Shown here in pieces: positions 7,900 to 10,807 of a DNA stretch of 10,807 bases. Each line of letters begins with the position of its first letter. Within the stretch, counting starts at the first letter, position 1. Below the pieces are notes generated by a model that saw nothing but the letters and a program-made list of their open reading frames with translations, did not search any database and was not told the origin of the DNA. The DNA comes from Gardnerella kenyensis (GTDB lineage: Bacteria > Actinomycetota > Actinomycetes > Actinomycetales > Bifidobacteriaceae), in the NCBI GenBank assembly GCA_003585735.1, contig NQOH01000001.1, forward strand, positions 560,604 through 571,410. Reading direction: 5' to 3'. Position numbers and translations under genes: made by a program.

Positions 7900-9814
7900 G
7901 CGGCTTTTCAGAAGATTTTTCGGAAGATTTTGCACTTTCGGAAGATTCAGAAGACTTATCCGCGCTATTATCCGCGCTTTTATCTCCAGCAAGATCAATC
8001 GTCACAAGCTTTGCGCCCGATTCCACACCATCACCAGGCCCCACAAAAATTCCAGTAACAGTGCCTGCCGCCGGAGCGTAAACGTAATTTTCCATCTTCA
8101 TAGACTCAAGCACCACAAGCAAATCGCCCTTAGCAACCTGCTGGCCTTCAGCAACATTCACGCGCGTAATAACAGCTTGCATAGGTGCCGCAATTACGCC
8201 AGGAATCTGCTTTTGCTCTTCAGATTTGTGAGTGCTACCACGAAGCGAACGTCCGCGAAGAGGCTGCGAAGCTCTAGAAACGCTACGAATTCGCGCAGAG
8301 CCAGTCAAATTATCAACAATATCTTGCGGAATCGTAAGCTTTACGCGCTTATTATCAACTTCAATAATGAAGGATTCCATTGCAGGCTGCTTATTTTCGG
8401 AATCATCCGCAGACTTTCCAGAAACAAGCGAAGCCGGCTGCCCACCCAAAGAAGCTGCAGGAACGCGGTTCAAATACTTGCGTTCCATCCACTTAGTAGA
8501 CACGTCAAAACTGTGATTTTCCGCAGTAAACTCAGGGTCGTTAAAAATCTGCTCAAAAAGTTTCGCAGGAGTTGGCACGCCCTCAATGCAAAGTTCCTTC
8601 AAAGCGCGACGCACGCGAGCAACAGCAGTTTCGCGACTTTGCGCAGTAATAATAAGCTTGCCCATCATGGAATCGAATTTTGGCGAAATATTGTCTCCAA
8701 CTTCAACACCAAAATCGACGCGAATACCAGGGCCGGAAGGCCACTTAATCTTCGTCAAAGTGCCGGAACTTGGAGTCAAATTCGTAGCAGGATCTTCCGA
8801 AGTAATGCGCAACTCAAAGCTGTGTCCGCGAGGCTCCGGATCCTTAATCAACTCTCCGCCGTCAGCAATATTGAGCTGCTCGCGCACCAAATCAAGTCCG
8901 CTAACTTCCTCACTAACAGTGTGCTCAACTTGCAATCGCGGATTAACTTCCAAAAAGTAGACTTTATGCTGAGAAGTCACCATATATTCGCACGTGCCAA
9001 GACCAACGTAATCAACAGCTTCAAATAGGTTACGAGAATATCGGTAAAGCTGATCTTTTTCATCGTCAGTCAAGAACGGTGCCGGAGCTTCCTCAACCAG
9101 CTTTTGGTTTCGGCGCTGCACCGAGCAATCGCGCGTGGAATATACGGTGAAATTTCCGTGAGCGTCGCGGCCGCACTGCGTTTCAACGTGGCGAGCTTTG
9201 TCAATAAAACGCTCAATAAAATATTCGTCTAAGTCGCCGCCTTGTAAAGCGTCGTGATTCATATAAAAACCGCGCAACTCGTCGTCGTTACGGACGACTG
9301 TAATGCCGCGTCCGCCGCCGCCATCCGTGCGCTTCATCATCACCGGATAGCCGTGCGTTTGCGCAAAAGTCAAAAGTTCTCGAATATCTTTTACAGGCTC
9401 CGAAATGCCTGGAACTGGCGGCACTTTCGCGCGAACTGCCACGCGACGAGCCGTAATCTTATCTCCCAAATCAATAAGCGCTTCCGGGCGAGGTCCAATC
9501 CAAATAACCCCAGCATCGTTGACTTTCTTCGCAAAAGACGCAACTTCCGAAAGGAAACCATACCCCGGGTGAACAGCATCCGTGCCACTTCTTTTAATAA
9601 TGTCAAGAATTGCGTCTTCGTTTAAATAAGTATCGCGATACGTGTCTCCAGAAAGTGCGTACGCTTCGTCTGCCATTTCTACAAACTGCGCGTTTCGATC
9701 AGTCGGCGCGTAAATTGCAACGGTAGAAATGCCCATTTCGTGAGCCGTGCGAATAACTCGCAAGGCGATTTCACCGCGGTTTGCGATGAGAATTTTTTTG
9801 ATATTCGTAACCAT
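7883..9814 (-). CDS. accC: Acyl-CoA carboxylase alpha chain: fused biotin carboxylase and biotin carboxyl carrier protein
   Basis: This subunit carboxylates its own biotin using ATP and bicarbonate, then passes the group to the AccD partner. The 643-residue protein starts with the typical KKILIANRGEIALRVIRTA. Biotin carboxylase covers about 1-449: VHPGYGFLSE (81-90), GDKITAR (117-123), Lys161 with the GGGGRG loop (165-170), QRRNQK (233-238), EEAP (241-244), LEVNPRLQVEH (288-298, including metal ligands Glu289 and Asn291 and probable base Glu297) and RITSEDP (336-342). A linker leads to the carrier domain (about 536-608) with ESMKM (570-574), in which Lys573 is the biotin site. A 33-residue Ser/Lys/Glu-rich tail follows and looks disordered; it is an extension beyond the normal end of a carrier domain. 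It is first in the accC-accD-fas cluster. No Shine-Dalgarno sequence precedes the ATG. The fused form is also called accA or accBC in actinobacteria. Confidence 0.96.
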   Translation of the reverse strand: MVTNIKKILIANRGEIALRVIRTAHEMGISTVAIYAPTDRNAQFVEMADEAYALSGDTYRDTYLNEDAILDIIKRSGTDAVHPGYGFLSEVASFAKKVNDAGVIWIGPRPEALIDLGDKITARRVAVRAKVPPVPGISEPVKDIRELLTFAQTHGYPVMMKRTDGGGGRGITVVRNDDELRGFYMNHDALQGGDLDEYFIERFIDKARHVETQCGRDAHGNFTVYSTRDCSVQRRNQKLVEEAPAPFLTDDEKDQLYRYSRNLFEAVDYVGLGTCEYMVTSQHKVYFLEVNPRLQVEHTVSEEVSGLDLVREQLNIADGGELIKDPEPRGHSFELRITSEDPATNLTPSSGTLTKIKWPSGPGIRVDFGVEVGDNISPKFDSMMGKLIITAQSRETAVARVRRALKELCIEGVPTPAKLFEQIFNDPEFTAENHSFDVSTKWMERKYLNRVPAASLGGQPASLVSGKSADDSENKQPAMESFIIEVDNKRVKLTIPQDIVDNLTGSARIRSVSRASQPLRGRSLRGSTHKSEEQKQIPGVIAAPMQAVITRVNVAEGQQVAKGDLLVVLESMKMENYVYAPAAGTVTGIFVGPGDGVESGAKLVTIDLAGDKSADNSADKSSESSESAKSSEKSSEKPQGEQK

Positions 9815-9824
9815 ACGTTACAAG

Positions 9825-9830
9825 ATATTA
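9825..9830 (-). promoter_or_regulatory. Candidate -10 element for accC, implying a very short or absent leader
   Basis: The minus strand reads TAATAT at 9830-9825, a good -10 match, only ten bases before the accC ATG (9814). A transcript from it would start about three to five bases before the start codon. No Shine-Dalgarno sequence lies between, which agrees with leaderless translation, common in actinobacteria. No good -35 hexamer lies at the right distance. This is inference; a promoter further upstream in the 213-bp region would also work. Confidence 0.35.
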
Positions 9831-9841
9831 GAAAAGTCGCG

Positions 9842-9867
9842 TTTGCGTATGAGCCGACATACACAAA
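9842..9867. promoter_or_regulatory. Inverted repeat TTTGCGTATG-N6-CATACACAAA upstream of accC (candidate operator)
   Basis: Two 10-bp arms match at nine of ten positions around a 6-bp spacer. The repeat begins twelve bases upstream of the candidate accC -10, so it covers the -35 area, a usual place for a regulator to bind. The size and symmetry suit a dimeric regulator. No specific regulator is recognised; a fatty-acid or biotin-responsive factor would fit the neighbouring genes but is speculation. Confidence 0.45.
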
Positions 9868-9871
9868 AGCT

Positions 9872-9889
9872 TGCGCAAAATTTTGTACA
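9872..9889. promoter_or_regulatory. Imperfect 18-bp palindrome centred on AAAATTTT
   Basis: TGCGCAAAATTTTGTACA pairs at seven of nine positions about its centre. It lies five bases from the 26-bp inverted repeat, further upstream of accC. It could be a second regulator site or an A/T-rich upstream promoter element. AT-rich palindromes arise by chance fairly often, so support is modest. Confidence 0.3.
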
Positions 9890-9958
9890 CTTCTCCAATG
9901 CACATGATTTTTATGGCACGTAATGTGATTAGCGAAACGGAAAACAGCCGGCAAAGGA

Positions 9959-9990
9959 TTAAGTTAGCGCAACTTTAAGTTACGGATAAT
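9959..9990 (+). promoter_or_regulatory. Candidate bioY promoter with alternating AAGTT/AACTT half-sites
   Basis: The plus strand carries TTAAGTTA at 9959-9966 and again at 9975-9982, exactly 16 bases apart, with the inverted AACTT (9971-9975) between. GATAAT at 9985-9990 is a five-of-six -10 match, giving a leader of about 30 bases to bioY. The half-sites cover the -35 zone, where only a weak TTAGCG (9964-9969) is present. A biotin-responsive repressor would be a natural reader, but the sequence does not match the classical BirA operator as I know it. Promoter and operator are both inferred. Confidence 0.35.
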
Positions 9991-10027
9991 CTATCGCCAA
10001 ACCGGTAATAACCAAAAGAAGGTTTTC

Positions 10028-10681
10028 ATGACTAACATGAATCAGAATAATGCAACAACTGCAACCGCAACATCTAATGCAGCCGTTAGTAAAGTAAAAG
10101 CGGCCGCAGCTTGGCTCGCTAAGCCGGCTCTTCTCACTGTGCTTTTGGCGCTTTCGACTATGGCAGGCGCAATTTATCTGCCTATTACGCCTGTGCCAAT
10201 CACATTGCAAACTCTTGTTTTGTGCATTATTGGTTTGACTTTGAGCTGGCGCAAGGGCGTTGCTTCCGTTGTAATGTATCTTGCTTTGGGTGCTGCAGGT
10301 TTGCCTGTTTTCGCTGGATTTAAGGGCGGATGGGCTGTATTCGTTGGCCCTACTGCTGGCTTCCTTGTTGGTTTTATTTTTGGCGTTGCTGCAACTGCCG
10401 CTTTGAAGCGCGTATTTGACATTGCTCTTGACGCAATGATGCCGGAACGCTCGTTTAAGAAGACTTTCGCACGCTTTAGCACTTACGCAGTTGCTTCCAT
10501 AATTGGCACGATTGTGATTTACGCATTTGGCATTTTTGGTCAGAGCTTGCTTACCGGCATGCCACTTTCGACTGCTGCCGCAACCTTGATTATCTTCATG
10601 ATTGGCGATTTGATTAAGGCTTTCGTTGCGAGCGCAGCTTGCTCCGGCTTGTACAACGCACTTAACAAAAAGCGCGCGTAG
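10028..10681 (+). CDS. bioY: BioY, substrate-binding S component of an ECF-type biotin transporter
   Basis: This integral membrane protein captures biotin for uptake. It works alone weakly or with the shared EcfA/EcfA'/EcfT energising module, which is not encoded here. The 217-residue protein has about six hydrophobic segments (near 34-52, 57-73, 77-93, 101-122, 152-174 and 182-204). Family motifs are present: ITPVPITLQTL (53-63), GLPVFAGFKGG (91-101), GPTAGFLVGF (107-116) and GDLIKAFVASA (193-203). The first 27 residues are hydrophilic, Thr/Ala/Asn-rich and somewhat longer than needed. The ATG at 10028 is preferred over the one at 10037 because AGAAGG (10017-10022) lies five bases ahead of it. 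It is divergent from the biotin-dependent carboxylase genes, matching supply of the cofactor to its main consumer. Its length is normal for the family and no damage is seen. Confidence 0.93.
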   Translation: MTNMNQNNATTATATSNAAVSKVKAAAAWLAKPALLTVLLALSTMAGAIYLPITPVPITLQTLVLCIIGLTLSWRKGVASVVMYLALGAAGLPVFAGFKGGWAVFVGPTAGFLVGFIFGVAATAALKRVFDIALDAMMPERSFKKTFARFSTYAVASIIGTIVIYAFGIFGQSLLTGMPLSTAAATLIIFMIGDLIKAFVASAACSGLYNALNKKRA

Positions 10682-10716
10682 CAAATAAACCTAAATACTC
10701 CAAGACTCCAAAAGAC

Positions 10717-10807
10717 GGAAATCCTCCTCGCGTTTGGAGGGTTCGGTCTGGCATATCGCTCCAAACGTGGGGAATCCATCTCGCGTTTGGAGCGTTTGGT
10801 CTGGCAT
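10717..10807. repeat. Two copies of a 38-bp tandem repeat (period 53 bp) with palindromic half-sites, cut by window end
   Basis: The segments 10717-10754 and 10770-10807 agree at 33 of 38 positions, and the second copy ends exactly at the window edge. The 15-bp piece between them contains CTCCAAACG, the reverse complement of CGTTTGGAG found in each copy. CGCTCCAAACG (10757-10767) and CGTTTGGAGCG (10784-10794) form a perfect 11-bp stem with a 16-base loop. CTCCAAA at 10706-10712 is a degenerate earlier half-site. No run of T follows any stem, so this is not a classical terminator. The array probably continues to the right. Its function is unknown to me. Confidence 0.75.

Noticed and set aside
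7856..9028. Long plus-strand open frame (390 codons) opposite accC
   Set aside because: Antisense to the conserved alpha chain; the product is basic and low in order, as expected for a shadow of a codon-biased gene.
10037..10681. Alternative bioY start at the second ATG (10037)
   Set aside because: AGAAGG is five bases before the first ATG and fourteen before the second, so the first is better placed.
9980..10684. Minus-strand open frame of 234 codons opposite bioY
   Set aside because: Antisense to a well-supported membrane protein; Cys/Asn/Ser-rich translation without family features.
10731..10794. Rho-independent terminator for bioY
   Set aside because: Strong stems exist but no T-run follows any of them, and loops are 16-19 bases.
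10717..10807. CRISPR array
   Set aside because: The copies are imperfect (33/38) and would be separated by only 15 bp that itself carries the inverted half-site, unlike CRISPR spacers.
10717..10807. Insertion sequence end or attachment site
   Set aside because: No transposase or integrase fragment, no target duplication visible, and the tandem 53-bp periodicity is unlike a single terminal inverted repeat.

Overview
The window looks like a lipid-synthesis locus from a low- to mid-GC member of the Bifidobacteriaceae (Gardnerella, Alloscardovia or a related Bifidobacterium). The reasons are the giant single-chain actinobacterial type I fatty acid synthase, a fused biotin carboxylase/biotin carrier alpha chain, a PccB/AccD-type carboxyltransferase, and a BioY biotin transporter component beside them. 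The family assignment is inference from gene types, gene order and base composition; the genus cannot be fixed from sequence reading alone.

Layout. Three genes run on the minus strand from right to left. An acyl-CoA carboxylase alpha chain (9814-7883) overlaps by one base the carboxyltransferase beta chain (7883-6234). After a 91-bp AT-rich gap comes the 5' two thirds of the fatty acid synthase gene (6142 to beyond position 1). Its first 2047 codons are open and show the acyltransferase, enoyl reductase, dehydratase, malonyl/palmitoyl transferase and acyl carrier protein regions in order; ketoreductase and ketosynthase are expected off the left edge. A 213-bp divergent intergenic region (9815-10027) separates the alpha chain from bioY, which reads rightwards (10028-10681). 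The last 126 bases hold the start of a tandem, partly palindromic repeat with a 53-bp period that is cut by the window end.

How the genes fit together. BioY brings in biotin. Biotin is attached to Lys573 of the carboxylase alpha chain. The alpha/beta complex makes malonyl-CoA, and the synthase uses it to build long-chain acyl-CoA. An Ile at the specificity position of the beta chain favours acetyl-CoA as substrate, which fits this role.

The gene content is a recognisable housekeeping module rather than a new system. The parts worth a second look are the repeat array at the right edge, several inverted or repeated candidate operator sequences in the divergent promoter region, an apparently Shine-Dalgarno-less (possibly leaderless) carboxylase start, and in-frame short tandem repeats in the interdomain linkers and tails of all three minus-strand proteins.
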